A stretch of 7,520 nucleotides of DNA, taken from Flavobacterium psychrophilum. Lineage in GTDB: Bacteria; Bacteroidota; Bacteroidia; Flavobacteriales; Flavobacteriaceae. Shown one piece after another: positions 1 through 6,172 of this stretch. Made by a program: the position numbers and the translations under genes. The notes under the pieces were generated by a model. That model did not search any database. It saw only the letters and a list, made by a program, of their open reading frames with translations, and was not told the origin of the DNA. The stretch spans positions 32,234-39,753 of the forward strand of contig DYPB01000006.1 of NCBI GenBank assembly GCA_020720185.1, read 5' to 3'. Numbering within the stretch: position 1 is the first letter of the stretch; each line of letters begins with the position of its first letter.

Positions 1-19
1 TACGGCTAAATACCTAATA

Positions 20-871
20 TTATTCTAACACTGCAAAAGTATTTCCTTGACTCAAATCGCCAGTTGTGAACCCTTTATTGAACCAATACATTCTTTGTTT
101 TGAACTACCGTGGGTAAATGAATCTGGTATAACTTGCCCTTGCATTTTACTTTGAATAGCATCATCGCCAACAGCATTTGCTGCACTTAACGCCTCTTCA
201 ATATCACCTGATTCTAAAATATCTTGTTGGCTTTTTGCAACAATTCCAGCATAAAAATCGGCTTGAAGTTCTAATGCTACTGATAATTTATTGGCTTCAA
301 CCTCACTTTTCCCTTCTTGCATCTGACGCATTTTTGTTGATGTTCCTAGTAAATTTTGAACATGATGACCAATTTCATGAGAAATTACATACGAAATGGC
401 AAAATCTCCTCCTTTTGCTCCAAATCGATTTACTAATTCGTCAAAAAAGCCTAAATCCATATATAATTTATGATCCCCAGGGCAATAAAATGGTCCCGAT
501 GCAGCACTTGCTCCGCCACAGGCTGTATTTACTGATCCTCTGAACAAAACTAGAATTGGTTTTTCATATTCCATTCCATTTTGTTTGAAAATTTTTGTCC
601 AAAGATCTTCATTATCTGCCAAACAAACTCTAACAAATTTCCCCATTTGTTCATCTTCGACAGTTAATGGTTGTTCTGCTACTTGTTCTGTTTGTGTTCC
701 TTGCACTTGTTGTAAAATATTACCAATAGTTTGACCATTTTCACCTCCAAACATTTGCAATAAAAAAATTACAACACCCAAAATACCTCCTCCTGCTACA
801 ACTTTGCCAGTTCCAGAGATTCCTCTTCGATCATCCACATTATTGCTTTCTCTTCTTCCTATCCATTTCAT
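20..871 (-). CDS. Neutral zinc metallopeptidase, YpfJ family (membrane-anchored)
   Basis: The 283-residue protein matches the putative neutral zinc metallopeptidase family (E. coli YpfJ type). The N-terminus (MKWIGRRESNNVDDRRG) is the family's typical opening and supports this ATG. A single hydrophobic segment at about residues 24-41 should anchor it in the inner membrane with the catalytic domain outside the cytoplasm. A Gln-rich linker follows (about 47-70), then the peptidase domain. The zinc site is HEIGHH at 165-170 (H165, E166, H169), and ELQADFYAG at 201-209 probably supplies the third ligand. C118 (ACGG) and C130 (FYCPGD) could pair as a disulfide. Length and motifs are complete, so it should be active; the natural substrate of the family is unknown. 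It lies 121 bp after the DUF5723 gene in the same direction and no TAnnTTTG box precedes it, so readthrough from that gene is plausible. Confidence 0.93.
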   Translation of the reverse strand: MKWIGRRESNNVDDRRGISGTGKVVAGGGILGVVIFLLQMFGGENGQTIGNILQQVQGTQTEQVAEQPLTVEDEQMGKFVRVCLADNEDLWTKIFKQNGMEYEKPILVLFRGSVNTACGGASAASGPFYCPGDHKLYMDLGFFDELVNRFGAKGGDFAISYVISHEIGHHVQNLLGTSTKMRQMQEGKSEVEANKLSVALELQADFYAGIVAKSQQDILESGDIEEALSAANAVGDDAIQSKMQGQVIPDSFTHGSSKQRMYWFNKGFTTGDLSQGNTFAVLE

Positions 872-926
872 AAGATATTTTTTTAACGAAGTTCTTTAAT
901 TGTTGTTCTATTTTTTTATGGTAAAT

Positions 927-984
927 GGAACACCTATAATTTTATTCTTCTGTATCTCTGAATAAATTTCAGTATAGGCGTTTC
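927..984 (-). other. Structured intergenic inverted repeat between DUF5723 and peptidase genes
   Basis: Two 12-nt arms at 927-938 and 973-984 are complementary except for one mismatch and one G-U pair when read as minus-strand RNA. Inside them, next to the 973-984 arm, is a short perfect stem-loop (958-962 with 968-972). No U-tract follows on the minus strand, so it is not a standard terminator. It could stabilise the upstream mRNA end or shape the peptidase leader. The role is inferred. Confidence 0.35.
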
Positions 985-992
985 TATCCTTT

Positions 993-2369
993 TTATTTGT
1001 TTTTACTAGCAAGAATTCCAAGACGGAAACCCGTATAAATATCTACTTGTTTAGAATTATTCATTAATGCCGTAACTGCTGAATTTGATCCAATAAAGAA
1101 TCCGCCTAAACGAAAACCAAATCCTACTGCTGTACCCGAAATTTCATTTTTTGCAATAGGCATAAAAGTTTCAAAGAATCCTAAATTAAATCTGGGTGTT
1201 ATTGATATTGAATTTTGAGAAATAATTTCATCGTTCTCTGAATTTTTATTCATTTTTTGTCTCATAAACGCTGTTATACTCATTTTTGGGAATAATTTAA
1301 CATCAGCATATAAATTTAGAGTTGTAGGTAATTTTACAATAAAATCTTTACTGTAATTACTTTCAGTAAAATTGATATTTCCATTTCCATTTTCAACTTT
1401 CAAAATATCTATAACTTGAGTTATGGTTGTAACATTTTGAAATTGATTCAAATTCAAATGTTGGGTTCCTGTAATTGATAAATTGTAATCATTTGAGTAG
1501 TTTCCATCGTTCTTAAAAGTCATACTTCCAATATCTTTAATAGAAGCACCTATTTTAAATTTATATTTTTCCCCTTCAGGTTTGTATTGATAATCAATAC
1601 CAACATCTCCAACCATTCCGCCAAATTTTCCGTAAATAGAACTCAATTTTGTATAATCGCTAAAATCAACAAAACTATTGTTAAGATTTCCTGAATATGC
1701 CATATTTAAGGAAGTAACTGCATTTGTTAATTCAATATTTGTACCAACATTAGTCAAAGTTCCTTTAAAATTTCTAGCCCCTATATTAGCATACGATCCT
1801 GGGAAAAGTAATTTAAATGTTACCCCTCCGTTTACGGAATGGCTTTCGTCTTTGTAAATTTTATGAGCCACTGAGAATGCAATTTCTCCCCAAGCAACTG
1901 CATTAATTCTTTGATTTTCAGTACTTGAAAGATTTGTAAATGCTAATAGCGAATTAAACCCGCTGTTTGATAATGCGTCTGCCAAAGATGGATCTACATT
2001 AGATAAATTTGCTTTTATATTTGCTTTTGAGGTTAATGCAAAGCCAAAACCAAGCATTTTCATTGCCAAACCTGGTCCTGCAATTTCTGTATCAATATTA
2101 AAATTTACCACTTCTTTATCAGCAAATATAAGGTCTTTCAGATCTTTACCGCTTGTAATGTCTTTCACAGTGATTTTATTATTAGATACATTAAAACTTG
2201 TTGATACAAATTGAAATTCAAATTTTGAACTTAAATTTGCCAATTCTGAAGGGTTTAATCCTGCATTTAAAATTCCTACACGACTTGTGGTAGTAATTCC
2301 TCCAAAATGCTCTTGTGAAAAGGCATTAGAAATCATAAATAAGACGGATAAAATAGTAACTTTTTTCAT
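993..2369 (-). CDS. Secreted DUF5723-family protein, probably outer-membrane/barrel-like
   Basis: This 458-residue protein starts with a clear Sec signal peptide (KK, then a hydrophobic stretch, with cleavage expected after AFS at residue 18). The mature N-terminus HFGGITTTSRVGILNAGLNPSEL (about 21-43) is the pattern I associate with DUF5723 proteins of Bacteroidota, where the conserved Asn-Pro marks the first strand. The rest is rich in alternating hydrophobic and polar strands, Asn, Ser and Gly. It ends in glycine/aromatic strands (VGFGFRLGGFFIG at 415-427, and a final YTGFRLGIL strand), resembling a PorV/FadL-like beta-barrel of the outer membrane. No catalytic motif is visible and the function is unknown. 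The gene has its own predicted promoter and is followed by the zinc peptidase in the same direction. The family call is from memory of sequence pattern; an outer-membrane location is inferred. Confidence 0.8.
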   Translation of the reverse strand: MKKVTILSVLFMISNAFSQEHFGGITTTSRVGILNAGLNPSELANLSSKFEFQFVSTSFNVSNNKITVKDITSGKDLKDLIFADKEVVNFNIDTEIAGPGLAMKMLGFGFALTSKANIKANLSNVDPSLADALSNSGFNSLLAFTNLSSTENQRINAVAWGEIAFSVAHKIYKDESHSVNGGVTFKLLFPGSYANIGARNFKGTLTNVGTNIELTNAVTSLNMAYSGNLNNSFVDFSDYTKLSSIYGKFGGMVGDVGIDYQYKPEGEKYKFKIGASIKDIGSMTFKNDGNYSNDYNLSITGTQHLNLNQFQNVTTITQVIDILKVENGNGNINFTESNYSKDFIVKLPTTLNLYADVKLFPKMSITAFMRQKMNKNSENDEIISQNSISITPRFNLGFFETFMPIAKNEISGTAVGFGFRLGGFFIGSNSAVTALMNNSKQVDIYTGFRLGILASKNK

Positions 2370-2393
2370 AAATATTTAATATTAATTTTTTAA

Positions 2394-2424
2394 CAAAGAT
2401 AATTTATTTTGATTAAATTCAAAA
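2394..2424 (-). promoter_or_regulatory. Predicted Bacteroidota promoter for the DUF5723 gene
   Basis: On the minus strand a TATCTTTG box (2394-2401) matches the -7 consensus TAnnTTTG, and TTTTG (2420-2424) fits the -33 element with an 18-bp spacer. Transcription would begin near 2388, leaving a leader of about 18 nt before the ATG. The stretch 2409-2422 is also a near-dyad overlapping the -33 element. Confidence 0.6.
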
Positions 2425-2444
2425 TTTATTTTTATAGGTGAGTT

Positions 2445-3134
2445 CTATATACTATTCCAAACCACATCGTCTGGAACTGGAGCTGTTATTGTTATTTTAT
2501 CCTTATTAACAGGATGTATGAAAACTAATTTTCGAGCATGTAGATGTATGCCTCCATCAGGATTGGAACGATCAGCTCCATATTTTAAATCTCCTTTTAT
2601 GCTACAATTTATAGCTTGTAATTGTGCTCTAATTTGATGGTGTCTGCCTGTATGGAGATTAATCTCAAGTGCAAAATAATTATTCAATTCTTTAATTATT
2701 TTATAATCCAAACTTGCTGTTTTACTGTCTGGAATTTCTTTTATATATGCTTTAGAAGTGTTGTTTTTTTCGTTTCTTTTAATATAATGTATCAACTTAT
2801 CTTCGCTTTTTTGTGGTTTGTTTTTAACTACTGCCCAATAAGTTTTTGCAGTTTCTCGGTTGCTAAAAAGTTCATTCATTCTAGTTAATGCTTTACTGGT
2901 TCTGGCAAAAACTACAATTCCAGTTGTAGGTCTGTCTAACCGATGAATAACTCCAAGGAAAACATCTCCGGGTTTATTATATTTCTCTTTAATATATTCT
3001 TTTACAATATCCGAAAGTGGTTTGTCGCCTGTTTTATCGCCCTGAACTATATCGCCTACTCGCTTGTTAATCACGATAATATGATTGTCTTCGTGAAGAA
3101 TTTGAAGATTACGATTATTTGTTAATATTTTCAA
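2445..3134 (-). CDS. RluA-family RNA pseudouridine synthase (TTG start)
   Basis: The 229-residue protein is a stand-alone RluA-type catalytic domain with no S4 RNA-binding domain. It isomerises uridines to pseudouridine in rRNA or tRNA. Landmarks are the opening EDNHIIVINKRVGDIVQGD (15-33), the catalytic motif HRLDRPTTG at 64-72 with the nucleophile D67, LHTGRHHQIRAQL at 160-172 and GDLKYGA at 181-187. The target site cannot be told from sequence. The start is TTG: the in-frame upstream stretch reaches a TGA without any ATG or GTG, and the next internal Met is at residue 86, beyond the catalytic Asp. Only 10 bp separate it from the stop of the upstream cyclotransferase gene, so the two are almost certainly co-transcribed and may be translationally coupled. 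The coding sequence ends in TAG. Confidence 0.93.
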   Translation of the reverse strand: MKILTNNRNLQILHEDNHIIVINKRVGDIVQGDKTGDKPLSDIVKEYIKEKYNKPGDVFLGVIHRLDRPTTGIVVFARTSKALTRMNELFSNRETAKTYWAVVKNKPQKSEDKLIHYIKRNEKNNTSKAYIKEIPDSKTASLDYKIIKELNNYFALEINLHTGRHHQIRAQLQAINCSIKGDLKYGADRSNPDGGIHLHARKLVFIHPVNKDKITITAPVPDDVVWNSI

Positions 3135-3144
3135 TTTATTGGTT

Positions 3145-4203
3145 TTATCTATTCAAAATTTTAATTTCAAACATTTTATCCCATTGCTTTCCTGTAATAA
3201 AAATGGTTTTTGTCTTTTGATTATAGGCTATTCCATTCAAAACTTCTGCATTTTTTCCTTTAATTGATTTTCTCAATTCTGATAAATCTAAAACCCCTTC
3301 AACAGCACCTGAATTTGTATTTATAATTGCGATAGCGTCTTTTTGCCAAATATTACCATATATTTTTCCTTCAATCCATTCTAACTCATTTAATGATTTT
3401 ACTTTATCAGTACCTACATAAACATTGATATAATTTATTATTCTTTGATTTTCAGGGTTCATCGTCCAAATTTTTTCGGTCCCATCTGATTGGTATAAAT
3501 TTATTCCATCGTTTGTCATTCCCCAACCTTCAATTTTTTTATCAAATTTAAAAGATTTTTCTCTTTTTAAAGTATTTATATCATAAACAAACCCCATATT
3601 ATCTTGCCATGTTAATTGAAATAATTTTCCGTTTAAGATTGTAATTCCTTCTCCAAAATATTTATCTTCCAAATCAATTTGTTTGTAAACTTTACCCGTT
3701 TTGTAATCATACTTCCTAAAATAGGATTTACAATCACCACCTGAACCAGTACTTTCATAAAGTGTATTTTTATAAAACTCTAAACCTTCTGTAAACGAGG
3801 CGGTATCATGTGGATAAATATTTACAACTTCGTATTTTAATTGTTTAGCAACAACATTCGTAACTAGTTCTACTCTGCTGGTATCAATTTCCTTTTTTCC
3901 GTCAAAATAAACTATTGCTTTTATATTTTGATAGCCTAATTTTTGATTTTGTAATCCAAAACTAATTTTATCTAATCCTTTTTTAGAACCTATATTTTTA
4001 TCATTAATAAAATATAAGATACTATCAACTTTTTTGTTTTCGGGGTTTTTTAAAACAATTTCAAGAGCATCAATTGGCAAATATTGCTCTTTTAACTTTG
4101 ACTCATCAATACCAAAAATGCTTTTTTCATTACTTTTTTTATTATTACAACCTATAAAAAAAATAGTTAAAGATATGATTAGCAAATAATTGTGTTTTTT
4201 CAT
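3145..4203 (-). CDS. Glutaminyl-peptide cyclotransferase (Glu_cyclase_2 type), lipoprotein
   Basis: The 352-residue protein carries a lipoprotein signal ending in FFIGC, with the lipidated C19. A linker and a small beta-rich domain of unclear type (about 35-118) follow, then a plant/bacterial-type glutaminyl cyclase beta-propeller (about 124-350). Propeller motifs are SFTEGLEF (136-143), YESTGSGG (149-156), FGEGIT (183-188), LTWQ (197-200), EGWGMT (225-230), LNELEW (271-276) and VLNGIAY (321-327). Known family members convert N-terminal Gln of peptides to pyroglutamate. Many Bacteroidota secreted proteins expose Gln after signal cleavage, as the neighbouring DUF5723 protein is predicted to do, so envelope N-termini are plausible substrates (inference). 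It is the first gene of a two-gene operon with the RluA-type synthase and is divergent from the SRP RNA gene. The ATG start precedes a normal signal peptide. Confidence 0.9.
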   Translation of the reverse strand: MKKHNYLLIISLTIFFIGCNNKKSNEKSIFGIDESKLKEQYLPIDALEIVLKNPENKKVDSILYFINDKNIGSKKGLDKISFGLQNQKLGYQNIKAIVYFDGKKEIDTSRVELVTNVVAKQLKYEVVNIYPHDTASFTEGLEFYKNTLYESTGSGGDCKSYFRKYDYKTGKVYKQIDLEDKYFGEGITILNGKLFQLTWQDNMGFVYDINTLKREKSFKFDKKIEGWGMTNDGINLYQSDGTEKIWTMNPENQRIINYINVYVGTDKVKSLNELEWIEGKIYGNIWQKDAIAIINTNSGAVEGVLDLSELRKSIKGKNAEVLNGIAYNQKTKTIFITGKQWDKMFEIKILNR

Positions 4204-4225
4204 TTTAGTTATTATTTTTAAGGAA

Positions 4226-4233
4226 CAAATATA
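4226..4233 (-). promoter_or_regulatory. Predicted -7 promoter box for the cyclotransferase-RluA operon
   Basis: Minus-strand TATATTTG matches TAnnTTTG and places the transcript start near 4220, about 17 nt before the ATG. No TTG is seen 17-23 bp upstream; the nearest is 26 bp away, so the -33 element is weak or absent. It lies back-to-back with the SRP RNA promoter. Confidence 0.45.
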
Positions 4234-4256
4234 TTAAAAAAATAATTTATTTGTAC

Positions 4257-4287
4257 TTGCAAAAACACAAAAATCATTATACATTTG
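4257..4287 (+). promoter_or_regulatory. Promoter of the SRP RNA gene
   Basis: TTG at 4257-4259 (-33) and TACATTTG at 4280-4287 (-7) are separated by 20 bp, an excellent match to the Bacteroidota sigma-A promoter. The RNA's first paired base, G4292, is 5 nt downstream, which is where transcription should start. Confidence 0.75.
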
Positions 4288-4291
4288 CACT

Positions 4292-4384
4292 GGCAAGTCC
4301 TACACGACCAGCTCCTGCAGAATCCTCCAGGGTGGGAACGCAGCAAAGGTATGTGGTTGAGCGGTGCGATGTAGGTCGCTTGCC
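4292..4384 (+). ncRNA. ffs: Signal recognition particle RNA, small bacterial (4.5S) type
   Basis: This roughly 93-nt RNA is the RNA part of the signal recognition particle, which binds Ffh and directs nascent membrane proteins to FtsY and the translocon. The apical domain is diagnostic: a GGAA tetraloop (4335-4338) closed by GTG/CGC, and the symmetric Ffh-binding loop CAGG (4328-4331) opposite AGCA (4342-4345). The shaft is supported by pairing: GGCAAG (4292-4297) with CTTGCC (4379-4384), CCTACA (4299-4304) with TGTAGG (4370-4375), and ACC plus GCTC (4307-4314, with a bulged A) with GAGCGGT (4359-4365). There is no Alu domain. The segment is clearly GC-richer than its surroundings, as expected for a structured RNA. 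Termini are inferred from the promoter and the U-tract; a short unpaired tail is possible. Confidence 0.93.
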
Positions 4385-4391
4385 TTTTTTT
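4379..4391 (+). terminator. U-tract end of the SRP RNA
   Basis: The 3' arm of the SRP RNA's terminal helix (CTTGCC) is followed at once by seven T residues, so the RNA's own closing helix can act as an intrinsic terminator. Confidence 0.6.
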
Positions 4392-4395
4392 ATTA

Positions 4396-4422
4396 TCATT
4401 GCCAGCAAAGCGAAGCAATCTT
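4396..4422 (+). repeat. REP-like intergenic palindromic repeat fragment
   Basis: The stretch carries ATTGC (4398-4402) and GCAAT (4415-4419) around an AGCAAAGCGA core. It resembles the short 'attgcttcgctttgct.gcaatga' elements scattered between genes in many Bacteroidota and other bacteria; read backwards it gives the telltale LLRFAGND peptide. No transposase is nearby. The call is from recognition alone and needs a genome-wide copy count. Orientation is arbitrary. Confidence 0.4.
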
Positions 4423-4430
4423 TAATTTAG
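4399..4430 (+). promoter_or_regulatory. Possible weak promoter for the SDR gene
   Basis: TTG (4399-4401) and TAATTTAG (4423-4430, one mismatch to TAnnTTTG) are spaced by 21 bp. Transcription would begin near 4435, inside the left arm of the downstream terminator hairpin, so such a transcript would escape it. The TTG lies in the repeat fragment and may be coincidental. No better candidate precedes the SDR gene. Confidence 0.25.
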
Positions 4431-4454
4431 TCTTCCACTCGGAAGATTTTTTTT
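4429..4454 (+). terminator. Rho-independent terminator between SRP RNA and SDR gene
   Basis: TCTTCC (4431-4436) and GGAAGA (4441-4446) form a perfect 6-bp stem with an ACTC loop, extendable by one G-U and one A-U pair, followed by eight T residues (4447-4454). It would stop readthrough from the SRP RNA gene. The right arm can also pair with 4458-4466. Confidence 0.7.
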
Positions 4455-4487
4455 ATCAAAATCTTCTAAAAAAATCTAACCATTCAA

Positions 4488-5288
4488 ATGAAAACAGTGC
4501 TCATAACAGGTGGATCATCAGGAATTGGGAAATCCATAGGCGAATATTTACAGCAAAAAGGCTATACCGTTTATGGCACAAGTCGCAATCCATCAAATTA
4601 TTCAGAAACAAAAATCCCATTATTAGCAGTTGATGTTCGAGATATTAATAGTATCAAAAATGCAATAACTGAAATTCTTTCAAAAGAAAAAACATTAGAT
4701 ATTGTAATCAATAATGCTGGAGTTGGCATTACAGGAGCATTGGAAGAAATTCCGATGACGGAGATTAAAAATAATTTTGAGATTAATTTTTTTGGTCCAA
4801 TTGCCGTAATGCAAGCCGTTTTACCACAAATGCGACAACAAAAATCAGGTTTAATTATTAACATCACATCCATTGCAGGTTATATGGGTTTGCCTTATCG
4901 AAGTGTTTATTCCGCATCGAAAGGAGCATTAGAAACCATAACCGAAGCTGTAAGAATGGAGGTAAAACCATTTAATATCACAATTACAAATGTTGCCCCA
5001 GGCGATTTTGCAACAAATATTGCCTCTGGAAGATTTCATACTCCTATAATAGAAGGTTCTGATTATCAAAAAAATTATTCCAATATATTGCAAATGATAG
5101 ATTCTCATGTAGATTCGGGTAGTAATCCACAAGAAATGGCAGAAGCAATTTTGAAAATTATCGAAACCAAAAACCCAAGAATTCATTATAAAGTTGGCAT
5201 TTTTATGCAAAAATTATCTATCCTTTTAAAACGAGTTTTACCAGATTTGGTTTACGAAAAAATGTTGATGAAACATTATAAATTGTAA
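4488..5288 (+). CDS. Classical short-chain dehydrogenase/reductase (SDR) oxidoreductase
   Basis: The 266-residue protein is a complete classical SDR with a Rossmann fold. It has the cofactor motif TGGSSGIG (7-14), DV near residue 49-50 at the adenine pocket, NNAG (75-78) and the tetrad N100 (EINFFG), S128 (ITSIAG), Y141 and K145 (YSASK), then PGDFATNI (171-178). R33 in TSRNP after the second strand favours NADP(H). The C-terminal 40 residues are basic and hydrophobic (FMQKLSILLKRVLPDLVYEKML), which could close over the substrate or touch the membrane. The substrate cannot be read from sequence; steroid, ketone and acyl-type oxidoreductases share this plan. It follows the SRP RNA on the same strand behind a terminator, and the transaldolase gene follows 65 bp later. 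No Shine-Dalgarno motif is seen. Confidence 0.92.
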   Translation: MKTVLITGGSSGIGKSIGEYLQQKGYTVYGTSRNPSNYSETKIPLLAVDVRDINSIKNAITEILSKEKTLDIVINNAGVGITGALEEIPMTEIKNNFEINFFGPIAVMQAVLPQMRQQKSGLIINITSIAGYMGLPYRSVYSASKGALETITEAVRMEVKPFNITITNVAPGDFATNIASGRFHTPIIEGSDYQKNYSNILQMIDSHVDSGSNPQEMAEAILKIIETKNPRIHYKVGIFMQKLSILLKRVLPDLVYEKMLMKHYKL

Positions 5289-5301
5289 AAAAGACTTATA
5301 G

Positions 5302-5317
5302 TTTAAAGTTTTAAAGT
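5302..5317 (+). repeat. Tandem 8-bp direct repeat upstream of the transaldolase gene
   Basis: TTTAAAGT occurs twice in a row, ending just before the -7 box of the transaldolase promoter and covering its spacer. It may be a direct-repeat regulator site or chance in AT-rich DNA. Confidence 0.4.
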
Positions 5318-5319
5318 TG

Positions 5320-5327
5320 TAGTTTTG
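5320..5327 (+). promoter_or_regulatory. Predicted -7 promoter box for the transaldolase gene
   Basis: TAGTTTTG matches TAnnTTTG and puts transcription near 5333, giving a leader of about 21 nt. No TTG lies at the -33 distance, so this may be a weak or regulated promoter in addition to readthrough from the SDR gene. Confidence 0.45.
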
Positions 5328-5353
5328 CATCCATAAATTTTAATTAAAACAAT

Positions 5354-6010
5354 ATGAAATTTTTTATTGACACCGCAAATTTAGCTCAAATTAAAGAAGC
5401 CCAAATGATGGGAATTCTTGATGGAGTTACCACAAATCCAAGCCTAATGGCAAAAGAAGGAATTACAGGCAAAAACAACATCTTGAAACATTATGTTGCA
5501 ATATGCAACCTTGTGGATGGCGATGTTTCAGCCGAAGTAAACGCTTTAGATTATGATGGAATGATTCGTGAGGGCGAAGAATTAGCCGAATTGCATCCGC
5601 AAATTGTAGTAAAACTGCCAATGACCAAAGAAGGAATTATGGCTTGTAAATATTTTTCGGACAGAGAAATAAAAACTAATGTTACACTTGTATTCTCGGC
5701 TGGTCAAGCACTTTTAGCCGCAAAAGCTGGGGCTAGTTTTGTCTCTCCTTTTTTAGGACGATTAGACGATGTTTCGACCGATGGCCTGAATTTAATTCAA
5801 GAAATTAGAGATATTTATGACAACTATGGTTTTGAAACCGAAATACTTGCAGCATCGGTTAGACATACGATGCACATTGTGAATTGTGCCAAAATTGGTG
5901 CCGATGTAATGACAGGACCCTTATCAGCCATTCAAGGACTACTAAAACACCCTTTGACTGATTTAGGAATTGCACAATTTGTTGCCGATTTTGAAAAGGG
6001 AAATAAATAA
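5354..6010 (+). CDS. tal: Transaldolase, small TalC/FSA-type (fructose-6-phosphate aldolase family)
   Basis: The 218-residue protein is a full-length member of the compact transaldolase family also annotated fsa, talC or mipB; it acts in the cytoplasm as a Schiff-base TIM barrel. Family motifs are FIDTANL (4-10, with D6), GVTTNPS (24-30, with N28), the Schiff-base lysine K87 in VVKLPMT, T111, SPFLGRLDD (131-139) and AASVRH. Two positions separate the activities: E. coli FSA has Gln59 and Tyr131, while transaldolases have Glu and Phe. Here the aligned residues are E61 and F133, so transfer of a dihydroxyacetone unit between sugar phosphates in the non-oxidative pentose phosphate pathway is the better prediction than fructose-6-phosphate cleavage. 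The alignment is by eye, with a constant offset of two. The gene follows the SDR gene, with a predicted promoter between. Confidence 0.94.
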   Translation: MKFFIDTANLAQIKEAQMMGILDGVTTNPSLMAKEGITGKNNILKHYVAICNLVDGDVSAEVNALDYDGMIREGEELAELHPQIVVKLPMTKEGIMACKYFSDREIKTNVTLVFSAGQALLAAKAGASFVSPFLGRLDDVSTDGLNLIQEIRDIYDNYGFETEILAASVRHTMHIVNCAKIGADVMTGPLSAIQGLLKHPLTDLGIAQFVADFEKGNK

Positions 6011-6059
6011 AGGCTAAAATTATAAATTACGATTCAATCTAGTTTCCTTAAGCAAATAT

Positions 6060-6122
6060 AATTAAAATTATTTGGCTTTATAAATTTTAATTTTAGGAAT
6101 TATTTAGGGATTATCCCAAATA
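6060..6122 (+). other. Two dyads downstream of the transaldolase gene
   Basis: A perfect AT-only 10-bp inverted repeat (6060-6069 with 6083-6092) is followed by a second dyad, TATTT plus GGGA (6101-6110, one bulged A) against TCCC plus AAATA (6114-6122) around a TTA loop. Neither has a proper T-tract. They may form the transaldolase mRNA 3' end or an operator; in such AT-rich DNA the first could be chance. Confidence 0.3.
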
Positions 6123-6172
6123 CTTATTTAATTGAAGATTATCGAATAAAATTAACTAAAAATAAATTTATA

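Noticed and set aside
178..543. 121-codon plus-strand ORF opposite the zinc peptidase
   Set aside because: It is antisense to a clearly real peptidase whose conserved motifs lie in the other strand, and it has Leu-rich composition typical of shadow frames.
905..931. GTTCTATTT...AAATGGAAC dyad as a terminator or operator before the peptidase
   Set aside because: In the transcribed (minus) strand one pair becomes A-C, no T-tract follows, and the loop is long; evidence is too weak for a feature.
2622..3125. Two plus-strand ORFs opposite the RluA-type gene
   Set aside because: They are Phe/Ile/Cys-rich shadows of a gene with intact catalytic motifs.
4218..4418. 66-codon ORF on the minus strand and an 89-codon plus-strand ORF (4364-4633) overlapping the SRP RNA
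   Set aside because: Both run through the structured SRP RNA or out of frame through the SDR gene and match no protein pattern; they are translations of RNA or repeat sequence.
4598..5210. Two minus-strand ORFs opposite the SDR gene
   Set aside because: The SDR frame carries every expected motif; the opposite frames have none.
6060..6092. 10-bp inverted repeat as a transaldolase terminator
   Set aside because: The stem is entirely A and T with a 13-nt loop and no T-tract, so it would be a poor intrinsic terminator; kept only as a low-confidence dyad.
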